From contig RCAB01000065.1 in NCBI GenBank assembly GCA_003640385.1, forward strand, positions 142,495 through 206,494: 64,000 bases of DNA. Reading direction: 5' to 3'. Origin of the DNA: Setaria digitata. Lineage: Eukaryota; Nematoda; Chromadorea; Rhabditida; Setariidae. Positions within the stretch are counted from its first letter, which is position 1. Every line of letters starts with the position of its first letter. Under the pieces are notes generated by a model. That model made no database searches and had not been told where the DNA came from. It saw only the letters and a list, made by a program, of their open reading frames with translations. The position numbers were made by a program, and so were the translations under genes. Of the stretch, positions 1 through 15,105 are shown in pieces.

Positions 1-7
1 ATTGCAG

Positions 8-145
8 CGGAATTTTGAAGTAGTCAATCCATTCTCCAATTCAAACAACAACAGGATACGGTTTGACAGTTCTCGCGAATTACTTAAACGATATTTCGAT
101 GCACTGGCTGGTCAGTCACTGGGTAAACGAAGTTTGATGCCATAG
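8..145 (+). CDS. C-terminal exon of a neuropeptide-precursor-like gene (partial)
   Basis: The window opens with a splice acceptor (TTGCAG, ending at base 7) followed by 45 codons open in one frame and a TAG stop at 143-145. The encoded tail is hydrophilic and Asn-rich. It contains a dibasic KR site, the stretch YFDALAGQSL, then GKR and four more residues to the stop. A short segment bracketed by KR and GKR is the classic layout of a peptide precursor: prohormone convertase cuts at KR, and the Gly donates a C-terminal amide. The rest of the gene lies upstream of the window, so signal peptide and total length are unknown. I do not recognise the peptide family. The splice phase is clean (138 nt, phase 0), which supports a real exon; the neuropeptide reading is inference. 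Confidence 0.55.
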   Translation, partial: RNFEVVNPFSNSNNNRIRFDSSRELLKRYFDALAGQSLGKRSLMP

Positions 146-1096
146 ACTGTATTCACATTGAAATGAATACTCTTTGTATCTTTTAACTAGTAATTTACGA
201 ACTATTGCATATCTTTGTCGTTTGTTGTCCAGCACAAGCATACTCATGGAAATATCGTTGACAATAAAAGACAGATTACTCTCGAAATTTGAAATGTTAC
301 AAACTTTTAGTCCTACAAAATGTCAGGCTCTCGTACCTTTACACAAACCACACATACAGCAGAAACAAAATAAATTGAGCGTTCCAAGCCACGAAGAGAA
401 ACTGACAAATTTTGGTTAAACATTTAATTTGACGGGATGAATAACCAAAGGTAAATCTGGATAGGATAAGTACGTCTTAGGAGGTCAATCCAGGAACGGT
501 ATATATATCTTAGGAACAATTTGGAGAGAAGGTCATCTTGATCGAGAGGATGTGTATATCTCGCAAATTTAACGATACAGTATACAAAGTAGCTTCACTA
601 CATGTAAGAGTCCTCTATCCAAACCTTCCACTGGCTTACACCGCGGAGACTCAGGGCACATGATCAGTATGCGTAAACGCAACAAAGATGAAAAAAAAAA
701 AAAAAAAAATTGCAGCATGAGATTTTGAGAAACGATAGAGAATGCTAAGTTGCGGAAAGGGATGAAATAAAGAGGGAGTGGGGATGGGTGCTGCATTATT
801 CGCGGTAATACAATGAAGTCACCCTGGTTGGGAAGGTTTCTTGATTTTTCGGTCGAATTTTTACGGGAGACTGGTTTACGGTTTTTATGTTTTTCTATCT
901 TACCTTCTTTTCACCTCTCCCTATCCATTTTTGTCTGGCTAAAGGGAAATAACTGTATTAAAAGGCAAATAAGAGGACGTAATTTACGTTTGCCTGTTAT
1001 TTTATGGTGCCGTGTTCATTTGGTCTATTTAAATTATTTTTTCAATGGAAAGACTGTAATGTACATATAATAAACGCCGAATAGCTAAGAGACAGC
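146..1096. other. Intergenic, no gene seen
   Basis: Between the stop of the first gene and the INTS10 start. Short open frames here (such as 813-1070) lack splice context and recognisable domains. A poly-A run sits near 690-709. The base just before the INTS10 ATG follows CAG, so a trans-splice or 5'-UTR acceptor is possible, but there is no good pyrimidine tract. Confidence 0.5.
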
Positions 1097-4000
1097 ATGA
1101 TGGAATTATCAGCTAAGGAGCACTTGGAGCTTTGCTTGGCAGAGGAGCACGATTACGCAGTCGGGAAAGCGCACTGTCGATTGGCAGCATTGTATCCTGA
1201 TTTCGATGTGTTGCTGTGTGATGTAAGCCTTTGTAGGTGCGCAGGACACGTTCAAGAGTATCCTTTGTACATGTGCAAATTAAATACGGCACATAATATG
1301 TATCGGAAAAAGCGATAGAAAATTTACTGGGGAATAAATTTGTTTTTCGTGGTAGGATGGTATAATGCAGAGGGAAATATCTGCTAATGTGACTTGACCA
1401 ACCTCAACATTATAAGCAGAATGATACAGAAATTGATAAAACTATTTATGGTATACAAGTTTTCTTTTAAACTTAATTTCGTATTGCAGATTACCGAACT
1501 GCGTTTTTACATGAAATGGAATCGTGCTGCGGAAGCTGTTCCAGTACTAGAACGGCTGTAAGTTTAAGTTCCCATTGCAATAATTCCATGAACATTATTG
1601 TCATGTTTTAACATATTGACCCGTATTTAATCATTCACATACTTTGATATGGAAGACTGGTCAAGGTTTCATATCAAAATTGATTTTTCAGCGTAAAAAC
1701 ACACCCATCAGATGAAGCCTGGATATTGATACATCAGCTTTTTCTGAAAGCATCATCGTCAGAAAATTCTACTGAAAAAGGTAATTCTCCGGCAAATTCT
1801 GGTTTTCCTTTTTTTTTGATGGGAGAAAATAGAAAACTTACAGCTTTGTTTACCGAAATTTCAAACGATGCATTTGAATTCATAATTGGCGGCTTAACAA
1901 AACGTTTCGACAATGACGATCTTTTGAAGACGGAGTTGCTTCTTTTTTGTTTGCGTAATGCTGACGAAAACAAGTTCAACAAACTGTTGGTTAGCCTAAT
2001 ATTGCATATTTCTTTGTTTTGTTGGACTTTTTATATTTCACATTCAAAGAAAAATGATGGGATGTCTCTCAATAAATTCATTTTGACCAAAGTAACCTCA
2101 GAGTCTCATAATTTTGACTTTCAACTACTTTGACCTTATAGAACCGTGCTGTAACATTCATGACGGAAAGAGCTAGTAATGACAAGGAGCTCGAAAGTGG
2201 CATTGGCAAGTACCACGTTTATCTAGGTGATTTTCCGAAATATTTCAAAAATTTTTTGTGCATTAGGGCAGTCAGATGACCTGAATTGTGGGACTGAGTG
2301 ATATTTTGAAGTGTGGAGATTAGAATTGCGGAAAAGGTGCTTAGCTGAACATTGAGTAAGTAATTCGTAAAATCTGTTAGTTTTCAGTTATATGATTTGT
2401 AAATGATGAACATGATTGTTATATATCTAATCGACTACTTAATTATTGAAGTCAAGAGAGCACTCCTTCAACATCTTTCATACGTTGTTTTGGCCAACAG
2501 ATATATTTAGAAGTTTCTTTCCAGCAGTATTTGTTGCTCCTGCTCTCTTGAAACTCAATTTTACAAATATAACAGTGAGTAGAGCTTTAAGTATTGTCGT
2601 CACTGTTCTTCACGTTGGGATTGCATGGCCAGAGCATATTGGTAATTGGACTAATCTTTTACGGTCATACTTTTTATATTTTTTTTCTTTTTTATCTTGA
2701 GAATGTGTAGTAATTTGCTATATTGAGTAATTGATTTTATCTTATTAAGAAACAATACGTTTTTATCCTCGAGGACAATTCTCGATTATTTCAGGGCAGT
2801 TTCAGGAAATTATGCAGCCGAAGCACAACATTTTTCACGAGAAAGTTTTAAAATAGGCGCAGCATTGTTCGACAAATGTGTTATTTTGTATGATCTCGGA
2901 ACACCCGTTAATTTATTGTTAAGTATGGGGTATGTACTTGTTATACAGAGTTGATTTTCTTTAATAAAAACAGACAGTTCTGCTGCTTGCGTAGTTTGCC
3001 TTATGTGGGAGACTGCACGTCTTGTTTTGTTTTCAGTGGATGTGGCTTTCTATTAAACATCGTGGACAAGGCGTATAATTTAAAAAGTGAAGCTCGTAAG
3101 GTCGTATTTCCATTTTTTATTTGGTACGCTTATAAGGAGTGGAAGGCAAATATCAGTGAAGGTGTTTCTTTGCACTTTTCATGTATCCTTAGTGACGAAG
3201 CTAAATACTTTTATTGAAGAACATATAAAGGTTTATTGTTGCTAACACCTTATTTCATGCCCGCTGTTGTATGCTGTCACCAAGCAAGTCCCCAGATGGA
3301 AAATTCAAGTGACTTTTAAATTTGATTTGTTATTATTATCAAGGTTTACCCACAAATTCGAATAGGTGAAGTACTTGCATGGATCCCAGAAGATAACTGG
3401 GTTATGGACGTTGACAAATTACTGAACAGTAATACTGAATGCTTAACCCCTTCAAAAAAAACACGACTCAAAGAACGAAGGGAAGAGGCAGCAACATTTC
3501 AAACAGAGTATTTAATGTCAACACGACGGGAGGTAATTTGTTTTTTTTTTTTTTTTTTTTTTCAAATAATTCTCCGGCAGTAAGCTTTTGAATAATCTGT
3601 TCTTTCATGAACATTAGCTGTCAAGGGTTTTTATAGAGATTTCACTTGTCGTGATAAATAGTATGGAAGTTGTAAAGTATTCAGATTTTTTCCTGTGGTA
3701 AATTTCAGTTATGCGAAGCGTACGAACTTTGTTGTGCAGCAACCTGTGCATATATAACGTCCATTTCTGTAGCTGCTGTTGCTGAAAGTCTGTATTTTGC
3801 TTCATTTTACAGCGATGTACGGCAGTTTATCACCGAATCTCTACTGTTCAAATTTAAAGTCAATGAACTAGTAGCATATGTTGATGATGTGAGTGTTATT
3901 AAAAATCTTTAACTGTATAAATGCCTCGCTGAATATTTCGAGAAAGCAGCCTACCATTTGTTTTATGGCCATGGATTCTTCATTGTTCTAATATATTCAT

Positions 4001-5528
4001 CTCCCGTCATTTACTTTCAGCAACTGGAGGCTAACGATTCTCGGTCGAAAGAAGTCCTTTATTTCCAACTTGCTTGTGCTCACTGTTTGGATCGGAATTG
4101 GCCTGATGCATGTGAAAATGTAATTCACATGCTTAATATTGTAGCAGAGAATCATAAAGCTGGGGTTAATATTTTATGGTTGCTGTATTTCGAATTAAAA
4201 ATAGTTCTGCTCTTTCCATTTCTTTTCTTCCATCAATGTCGTTCTCGCATAGCGCATCCGAAAAGTAGTTTGTAGAATATTTGATATTTGAAAATACATT
4301 TGAAGACTTCGCCCAGCACTAGATTTCATTCAGTATGGAGCAGATAACTCCTTTTAGGTAAGATTAAATTATATCGTGGCATCGATTATTACAAATTTTT
4401 ATCAGGCTTTTCAGTCCATTTCTGAGATATGTTCTTCAAACGCTAGCGCCAAGAACGATTCGAACATTCAAGTACGTGCAATTGCTCTACATGAAAAGTG
4501 TTCTTTTATAAGACTCGAATATATCTGATGTTATTTTCTACAGGTCTCTGTTTAATAAGTAAATCATTGATGGTCACTTTTCTAATCGAAGCGAAGCATC
4601 ACTTTGTTTTCCCGTACCACTTATTTTTATCAAACTTGCGTTTTTAGCCGACTTTCATGATAGTCCAGAAGGAATGCCTGAAAAGAATTGTGTACGACCT
4701 TGCATACCATATTTTATTTCGGGTAATTATATTACCACTTTATTAAATTTGTGGAATAGTACGTAGGTTTTTATAAATAATTTCAAGCGGTCTTGTAGAT
4801 ACAGTATTAGTTGTCAACAATACACAATTGTACAAATTCCACATTTTATTAAGGTGTATACCTCAACAGCGATGGACCATGACAATGACCAGCTACTAGG
4901 TGCTCTTCTTGTATTATCTCAAATTGACTTCGGAACAAAAGGATATCGATGTTTTAATCGCATCATGCGACATGTGGAAGCGAAGGTATACATAAGTACG
5001 ATTCTTTCACTGAGAACTTTTGGTTCCTTAAATATGGGCTTTACGTGTAGGAAAGCTAAATATAGCAAATAATGAGTAACTTATATTTTCGAGTTTTGAT
5101 TTGATTACAGGGGTCGCTGAGAAGTGCTGGACTGGTAAAACATATAAATAACATAGCAGTTTTAGAAGAATTATCAAGAATCCAGGATTACTGCTCCGAA
5201 TATGTCTCGATTCAAATAGCGGTCCCGCAGGTGCAGAGGTTAGTCTCTTATTCCACTCTTATTCTTGAATACCATGATATTACCAACTTTATATTAATAT
5301 TAGTAAGTCCCATTCAGAATATAAAGTTCGTAATTTCTGTTCTTAAAATTGATTTCCAGAAGAATCGGACAGTCAACACGTCACAGTGTAAGGGGGACGA
5401 AAGATGGCCAGAAACAGTCCATAGAAGAGCAAATAAAAAAGTGTCGGGAGGATCCATATGCTACAGTATCGACATACTTCATTGAAAACAAAGAGGCGAT
5501 ACTAAAAATGCTTGGGGCTAAGTTTTAG
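1097..5528 (+). CDS. ints-10: Integrator complex subunit 10 (16 exons, complete)
   Basis: INTS10 is part of the nuclear Integrator complex, which cleaves snRNA and paused mRNA transcripts bound to RNA polymerase II. Exons: 1097-1222, 1490-1557, 1692-1989, 2142-2226, 2267-2297, 2457-2663, 2795-2929, 3037-3163, 3344-3532, 3709-3888, 4021-4164, 4406-4471, 4648-4722, 4854-4985, 5111-5238, 5360-5528. All phases join without a stop and give 719 aa, against about 710 in human INTS10. As I recall the human protein, blocks are collinear: the LACAHCLDRNWPDACENV region, HVEAK followed by NNIAVLEEL, and a tail with HSVRGTKDG near the C-terminus. The protein is alpha-helical with no obvious signal peptide or membrane segment. 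The donor of exon 8 (GGT then GTTTCT) is weak and was chosen by phase. The start is the first ATG in the open exon; a second Met follows it directly. Confidence 0.9.
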
Positions 5529-6052
5529 GAACACTTCATTAGATCGATGCTTGTTTTTGCTGTCCCTCTGCATGTATGCCTGTGGCTTTTATTTATCCTT
5601 AGCATTTCTGTTTACTTCCCGTTCCTAATTTTGACCTCACTTCCCTGTTGCTCTCCCTTTACCGCGTCATTACGCTGCTTCATTTATATTTCTCGGAAAT
5701 ATGACTGAAATACATATTCATCCAAAAAGTGCTGGGGATTTTGTTTCTACCTGTAAATTCTCATGCGACGAGAAAGTGTTAAAGTGAGATTGCAAGAAAA
5801 CAAGAGAATTTGGAACTAATTGAACAAAGCGTCATTCGAACTTCCGACTTTTACTTAAAAATTGAAAAAGAGCTCGCCAACCTGCAAAGCCGGAATATTT
5901 CTAGGCATACAGGACTCAAGTGTGTCCCCAACGTCTGAATTTGCTATCTTGAACATACGATTTGGTAGTACTCCAGACTTCCTCAGCTACCGTCATCGCA
6001 ATCACTATTAAAGAGAAAACCACTGGGCTGTGATCAAGTTCTGCGGAAAACA

Positions 6053-6058
6053 TTTATT
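6053..6058 (-). terminator. Poly(A) signal AATAAA for the TDP-43-like gene
   Basis: AATAAA on the minus strand, 88 bases past the stop of the minus-strand gene at 6146. A plus-strand AATAAA lies 2 bases away, so the convergent transcripts probably abut or overlap here. Confidence 0.55.
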
Positions 6059-6060
6059 AC

Positions 6061-6066
6061 AATAAA
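6061..6066 (+). terminator. Candidate poly(A) signal AATAAA for INTS10
   Basis: First canonical plus-strand AATAAA I see downstream of the INTS10 stop, about 530 bases away. A closer non-canonical signal (ATTAAA near 6007) is an alternative. Confidence 0.35.
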
Positions 6067-6145
6067 ACTAACAAGAGAACGAGAAAAAAAAAAGCGATCA
6101 GAATACAACAGTACTGGCTAAGTTTTGCAGTAGTTGTCATGTAGT

Positions 6146-7631
6146 TCAGCAAGCACTTTCCGGGCCAGCCGATAAAGAGCTAGCTTTCGAACCTCCCATT
6201 GCAGGTCGCATTTTCCCATCCGAGTTTGATTCTATGCCTGTCACCATTTTTGATTTATTAGCCAGTGCACGTTTCACTTGCTTTTTCGAGTTTCCCGGTG
6301 GGCGAGCTAAAACTACGCATAAATTTATGCTGTTATTACAAATACAAAACATTAGCTTTCTGAAATACACAACTGAATTCACAAGAGATAAATATGGGGA
6401 GGGGGAGTCATGAGGTGAAAAGTTCAAAACAAAACAGAATAGCTAACCAAATTTCGCAGGACGCACAACAGTGAACATTTTGTTTTTCCACCCCCCACTC
6501 GGCGCCATAAAACACGTTTCGTCGTGATCCATCCTATAAATTGAGTACGTACGACGCGAATTCGTAGTTTAAAAGGATGATGAATCAGTAACTGAACATG
6601 CCTTCAATCCCGGCCCGTCTAGAACTAGTAACGCCCTGCCAGGTCAGGCATAAACAGTTCATCAACACAGACACTAAGACTGCAGGATACTATGTTTCAA
6701 GAGGGTAAAAGGGTTTGCCATAGCGGCCGCCCCATAATTTCGAGGCATCAAACGACCCGCTTTGACCCTCCTGTACCGTGATAAGGCATCGGTTTGGCTT
6801 TAGGCCATCATTTCTAACGGCAGCAAATAACAGTTGACATTTCCCCTCCCTTATCTGTATGAAATATTCAAAAAAAAAAAAAGAACCGAACATACAAAAG
6901 CACTCTATCAAGACCGGTGTCCGGATTTCGATACTTCAATCCTGTGGCATCCTTGAAAACACTTCTCAGTACTTTGACATGCAGTACGCCATGAGAAGGA
7001 CAAAGAGGAATCTCGATTCCTTTACTTCCAACGGCATTCGATACCACAATCCATTCCTCCGGTGCACAAACCTGCAATTGGCAACTACGACATGTTCCTA
7101 ACGTATGCATCATTGTTCTACTTGCTACAAACTGTTTATCTAAGAATAACGGTCAGAACAATCAGGTATAATAGCGCACCGATTTTAGAGATTCATCTGA
7201 GCTACAAATCTGTTCTCCATCCATTTTACTGGATCTATAATAAAGAGAATCAGTCCATTTTTTGACATACCAATTCTAAATCTATATGTGAAGAAACATG
7301 AGGAACGAAAAGCTACCAGATGAAAGCAATATTAATCTACTAAACATAACTGAAGCATGGTTTAGCCATATTTCATTACAAATAGTGAAATACAAATCTG
7401 CAAATATCGAACCATACAATAATTCACCTGAATTATGATGCTATTAGCTGAGGGAGTGCTGAGGAAAGGACCAGCAGAGAACCACAAAAGTCAATTGATA
7501 CAATAAAGGAATGGCAGTGCGAAGGACAAGTTCGGCGCCATTTCTCAAGATCACAGTCGAGCTAAGAGAAAAAAGTGCGGAAAAACTTACATATTCAGAG
7601 GATTCAAGTCAAAGTCATTCGTTGAATCCAT
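6146..7631 (-). CDS. Stand-alone TDP-43 N-terminal-domain protein
   Basis: Four exons on the minus strand: 7591-7631, 6904-7084, 6767-6854, 6146-6306; 156 aa with consistent phases. Residues about 20-100 resemble the N-terminal domain of TDP-43/TARDBP: an EEWIVV start, the IEIPL strand, a hydrophobic GVLHVKVLRSVF stretch and the hallmark GLKYRNPDTG, then REGKCQL and a final strand RCLITVQE. In TDP-43 this ubiquitin-like fold drives head-to-tail oligomer formation. Here it is followed only by a basic, Lys/Ser-rich tail (KKQVKRALANKSK, then a Ser/Gly/Met-rich end). No RRM motif is seen in any frame around it. The third exon also has an in-frame TAG if its donor is not used, giving a shorter tail. 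Transcribed toward INTS10 and divergent from TMEM184. The family call rests on motif memory, and the last splice (weak GTCAAA donor) is the least certain part. Confidence 0.7.
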
Positions 7632-8260
7632 CCTGTTACATTACACGTGGACATGTTTGTGATCATTTTACACCACAATGATTCGAGAAAAATTTATGAT
7701 CCACTGAATAAGTTAATCAGTCTTGATTCGATTAATATCTGATGCATCTAGCTGACTTTCTACATTTCCAGTAATATATATTTTGTTGTAACAATTCAGC
7801 TCATACGACACACAACTTATACGATCGATGCATTACCGTCCGCAAATACGAGCATAATCTAAAATTTTGAATAGATATACATCATTTCATCATTAACATT
7901 TGACAGAAATAATTTGAAACATTAAAATTCGCGGTCACATCAAGATTTTCGCAGCGCATCCGTCAAAGCAGCATAATAACTTCGAGTAACATAACGACAG
8001 CGTGGTACTGGCAAACCATTAACGGAAGCATAAGGAGAGATAGCTGAAAAGGTGAGGGGTGGGGATGGTTCATTGATTAGGGGTTGGTGAATTGTCAACT
8101 CTCTGTGTCACTATGACGATAATTGATCTGTCGCACTTGCGCCCAATTAGCCGAGATGCATACGTTTGACGTGGTCGGTCTTCCCTGGATCTTACTAGCA
8201 GGTGCAATATGGACTTCCGAGTGCACGTATTTACACGCATCCATATTACCACATACACGC

Positions 8261-8290
8261 TACGCATGCGCGCACGCGCGCACACACACA
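8261..8290. repeat. 30-bp perfect alternating pyrimidine-purine tract
   Basis: Every step from 8261 to 8290 alternates pyrimidine and purine, starting CG-rich (GCGCGC blocks) and grading into CACACA. Such tracts favour Z-DNA under negative supercoiling. It lies between two divergent gene starts. Confidence 0.7.
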
Positions 8291-9962
8291 AACGTCCACA
8301 TATATGCACACACGCACACATACACGTACACATGTCGGACGCAGTTGCATTGATACGCTGAGCAACTTGAGGGGTGCCATGTGAGTTGAGATGAAAGGGA
8401 GGGAGGGCCAGAGTCCGCAAGGGTTGTCCACGGTGTTTACATATTTTGGCCGCGGGAGGATGCCATCGGATGTGGATATCCAACAGACACAAGCACACAC
8501 ACATACATACCAATTTAGTTGCTGTTGTCATTGTTGCCCTCCTGAAGTATAACCGAAATGCTTGGCAGAAGGACGGACTCATACCCGCAGGGTTCGTGGA
8601 TTGATCGTGGGGCGATGCTTCAGGATGTGTGGTTACATGAAGAGTATGCCGACTTCTTGGACGTCCGTGTGTGTGAGTCCAGTGAGTGCAGTGCAGTGAG
8701 TTGCGAATGAACCGTAACCTCGAAGTGACAGGTGACAGGTGACATCTTCCCTTTTACTGTAACCTGGTTGTTGTCGCAAGTAGTCTCGTCATCCTATAGG
8801 GGTACAGGAATTTCTACCGGCTAAATAAGAGAGAGAATAGTTCGTAAACGCGTTATGATTTTGTCTTTGTCGTCTTTAAGTGATGACTTGAACGATGCTT
8901 TGTATAATTCGTTATGAGCAGTTCTTGCTGGGTCTGGAAGAAAGCCTTCAGGGAGGGATGGAGTTGAATATTGGACGTGTCTTTCTTGTTTTGGGGTACG
9001 AACACTTCACTGAAATAGGACTTACATTTGATTTGTTAAATGTCATTTGCATGTGCTTGTGTGGAGACATGTGACAGCACACAATTCCTGTGAAATGTTT
9101 CTAGTCTAGTGAACCCTTCTCTGTCGGTGATGACGCGACATTCAGAGCGATTTAAAGACCCCACGTTGAAAGCTGTCAAAGTTTTCTGTTCAGTTAATTC
9201 GTTGATTACGCTATCTTTGCCTTGAAGCAGCTGTTCATTGCTGCTTTGTACACGTCTATATCTTCTCAGTTTTACCAAAATTTCAGAACTTTTCAGCCCT
9301 CTACTTGACTACTGTATAAAAACTTATAAATTTAATACTGAGCTCTAGTTGATACGAACATAAAAAAAATTGATTGTAAGCCCCTTTTCTGATATGTAGT
9401 TGCGAGTTCTTGTGTACTAATTTGGAGCAACTCACTTTGTGCCTGTTGTGAAGAACCGATCTACATGAACAAAACCATGAGAAAAGTATGATTGAGTGGT
9501 TTAAGATGACCTTCAACGTCTCCTCAATTAAAGCATAGGTTTATTAAAAAGTATTTTCATATGAAACATAATTGCATTATACTGTTCAACTGTTCTGTAT
9601 TTCAGTGTGTCTCCTACTCGATGGTTTCACTTTTCTTGGCTTAAATTGGCAACAGCGTTGTATGCTGTGCTTTTCAGTAGTTGATTGTTGGATTTCTGTC
9701 TGTATGTTCTTTTGCATTCAAAGACGTTATTTTAATCATTTATCAAAATGACTTTAGAAAAAGGACCTCTCAAATTAACTTAATGGCTCCGGTGATACTA
9801 GCGTAAAAAAAATTTGAGACCAATTCTTTTGTCGTAAACAACTGGTTTAGAGTACATTTGGTCCATTCTGGATTATTTGTTTCCATTATTAAACATGTAT
9901 TTCTCTTTTTCTCTTCAAGTAATTTTTCTCTTCGTTTTCTTCATTTCTTCAGGTAATTTAAC

Positions 9963-9968
9963 TTTCAG
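9963..9968 (+). promoter_or_regulatory. Candidate trans-splice (SL) acceptor of TMEM184
   Basis: A good acceptor, CTTTCAG, ends at 9968 and the ATG begins at 9969. In nematodes an acceptor directly before the start codon commonly receives a spliced leader. A 5'-UTR intron would look the same. Confidence 0.45.
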
Positions 9969-13174
<3,206 letters not shown>

Positions 13175-15060
13175 CTTTTCATTTGCAGTCGGCATTTCGG
13201 TCGCAGCATTATTGAAGTGTTGTCTGGCTTTGGATAGCATTTTTAAATTATCAGTTTAGAAAAGGGTGGCTTTTGCTTTACCATGTTGATTTCCCGTTGT
13301 CGTGAAAACTCTGGATTGGATTGACTTGCACAAATACTTATGAAGGAAGATGGAAAGGTTATAATATTTTTTGCAGATTTTATCATAGTGCTCACCACTT
13401 TGGTGTGATTGTAATTATATGATTATAAAGGGTTTGTTCATTTTTCGTTGATACCGTTTTTCAAAATCCTGAGGTGCTTCGTCTTTGCATATCTGGACAC
13501 AGAATTGAAATTCAGAAGCCAAGCACAAATTTTTGGCTAAGGAGACAAGCTACCTAAACAAGTTTTTTTTTTTTTAACGTTTTCCTTGATCTTACTCCTT
13601 TCATCTTATTTATGAACCATGAAGTTGTTCAAATATGTATTTTATGATATCCAGGTAATCTTTTTTTTTTCCTTTTTTTGGCTGCGGTTTCAGTTATCCT
13701 GGCTAGCAGTAGTCAGATCACTTCAAAATTTTCAAGTCTGCTTGTAGTGTGATTGCTGCGATTCTCAGCAATGTAGTTTTTAAAATGTTGCAATAATGAG
13801 ATATAGAGCATAAGGTAATTGATTTTCGTACCTTTACATGCTATTTATTAACTTTTAAGAAATTTTTCTTGATATGGAGAGTTTGTGATTTTGTTAGTTC
13901 TTGAGTGCTGGCACAGATTGTTTCGTAGATCTCAACGTGTCGTCATAATTTCACGCACGTTCCTATTCTTTTGTTAAGGGAAGTACAGAAAATGCATAAT
14001 TCGGATTCTGTGCTATTCCTGTCGTTTAAGCAACTAGTGAATTTTGAAAAAAAAAAACTATGATGTTATGCATGCTTTTTGTATATGTAGTCATTCTTTA
14101 ATATCCTATTTCGTGCGCAGGGCTTCCACATTTTTTACATATTAATTTATATGGTGAGACAATTATTGATGCAGAAGGTGAGCAGGCAAGTAAGTGACAT
14201 TTAGATATGTATTAATTTCGCATTTTTTAAGTTCAAAATATGGAAGTCCAAAGTATTACGACCCTAAATGCATATGCATTTTCTTTCTGTGATTGTACGG
14301 CAAGTATTTTAAAATATGTAATTGGAAGGAATGATATTTCTTTGTGTAATATACTTTTTCGCAGAATTTCTTTCGGTTATTTTTATGCTTTTGCGTTTTG
14401 TCACTCTTTATGTTTGTGTTGCTACTTGTGTTCTTTCAAATAAATTGGAAAAAGATTATTTCAGAGGACACAGAATAACAAAGAAGTGGAAAAAACATAG
14501 GAGAAGGATTGTGTAGGAAAACTTAGATGGCCATGTGCAAACAGACACTAATATTTGAGTTTTTAACCGTCGTTTTCAAGTGATCGGTTTTAGTACTTCA
14601 AATAACAGTAAAGTAAAACTAGTTGAAGGAGAGAACGGTGAGAAAATGATGCAGAACGGCGTTTCAGCGCGTTTAGTGAAAGTTTATGAGGGGATAATGA
14701 GACAGACTGTGAGATTTCAAATATTATTCTTTACCTCTATGCAAGGAAATCTAGGAATATGACGGTGAAAGTGGACGGTGCTAATCCGCACTTTAAAAAG
14801 GACTGGAGCTTTTGATAGAAAATGACCGTTTTGGGTTGCCGACTAGCGATATGCATTACAAATGCATTCAATAGATTACGCAAGCAGTTCCAACAGACAC
14901 TTCCGGTTATCCTCATTCAACAAACTTTGTGATGGGATGAGACGAGATAAAATCAACGTGGGACGGATTGGTCTGAAACCTTCAGAGCGAGAAATGATTA
15001 TGTCGGGCGTGTCGTGTTGTATTTGTTTAGAAGGTAATCGATTGTGATTGGACTGCCCGA
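13175..15060. other. 3' UTR of TMEM184 and intergenic region upstream of NF-YA
   Basis: No coding signal beyond short AT-driven frames. T-rich tracts occur near 13562 and 13660. The last 100 bases become richer in G and C approaching the NF-YA start and include an inverted CCAAT box. Confidence 0.45.
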
Positions 15061-15105
15061 ATGGTGCCGGCCAATCAGCCAACTTGCGATGCATCGTCCG
15101 CCAAT
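15047..15105. promoter_or_regulatory. Cluster of three CCAAT pentamers over NF-YA exon 1
   Basis: ATTGG (CCAAT inverted) at 15047-15051, CCAAT at 15071-15075 and CCAAT at 15101-15105, spaced 24 and 30 bases apart. The first is just upstream of the ATG and the other two are inside the 50-bp first coding exon. The middle one reads GGCCAATCAG, close to the full NF-Y consensus. Autoregulation by NF-Y is an inference. Confidence 0.5.

Larger units (their letters stand above)
7632..9968. other. Divergent intergenic region with Z-DNA-prone and CA/TG tracts
   Basis: Separates the start of the TDP-43-like gene (-) from the start of TMEM184 (+), so it should hold both promoters. The segment 8200-8720 is noticeably richer in CG, CA and TG than its surroundings, including a perfect purine-pyrimidine alternation at 8261-8290. 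A long antisense frame here (8070-8582) is driven by this composition and is not called. No TATA-box or other core element could be assigned with confidence. Confidence 0.45.

Noticed and set aside
813..1070. 85-codon plus-strand frame upstream of INTS10
   Set aside because: Hydrophobic AT-driven frame without splice phase or domain; INTS10 is complete without it.
8070..8582. Long antisense open frame (170 codons) rich in Cys, Val and Arg
   Set aside because: It runs through CA/TG and CG dinucleotide repeats, which remove stop codons by composition. No domain, no splice context and no match to neighbouring genes.
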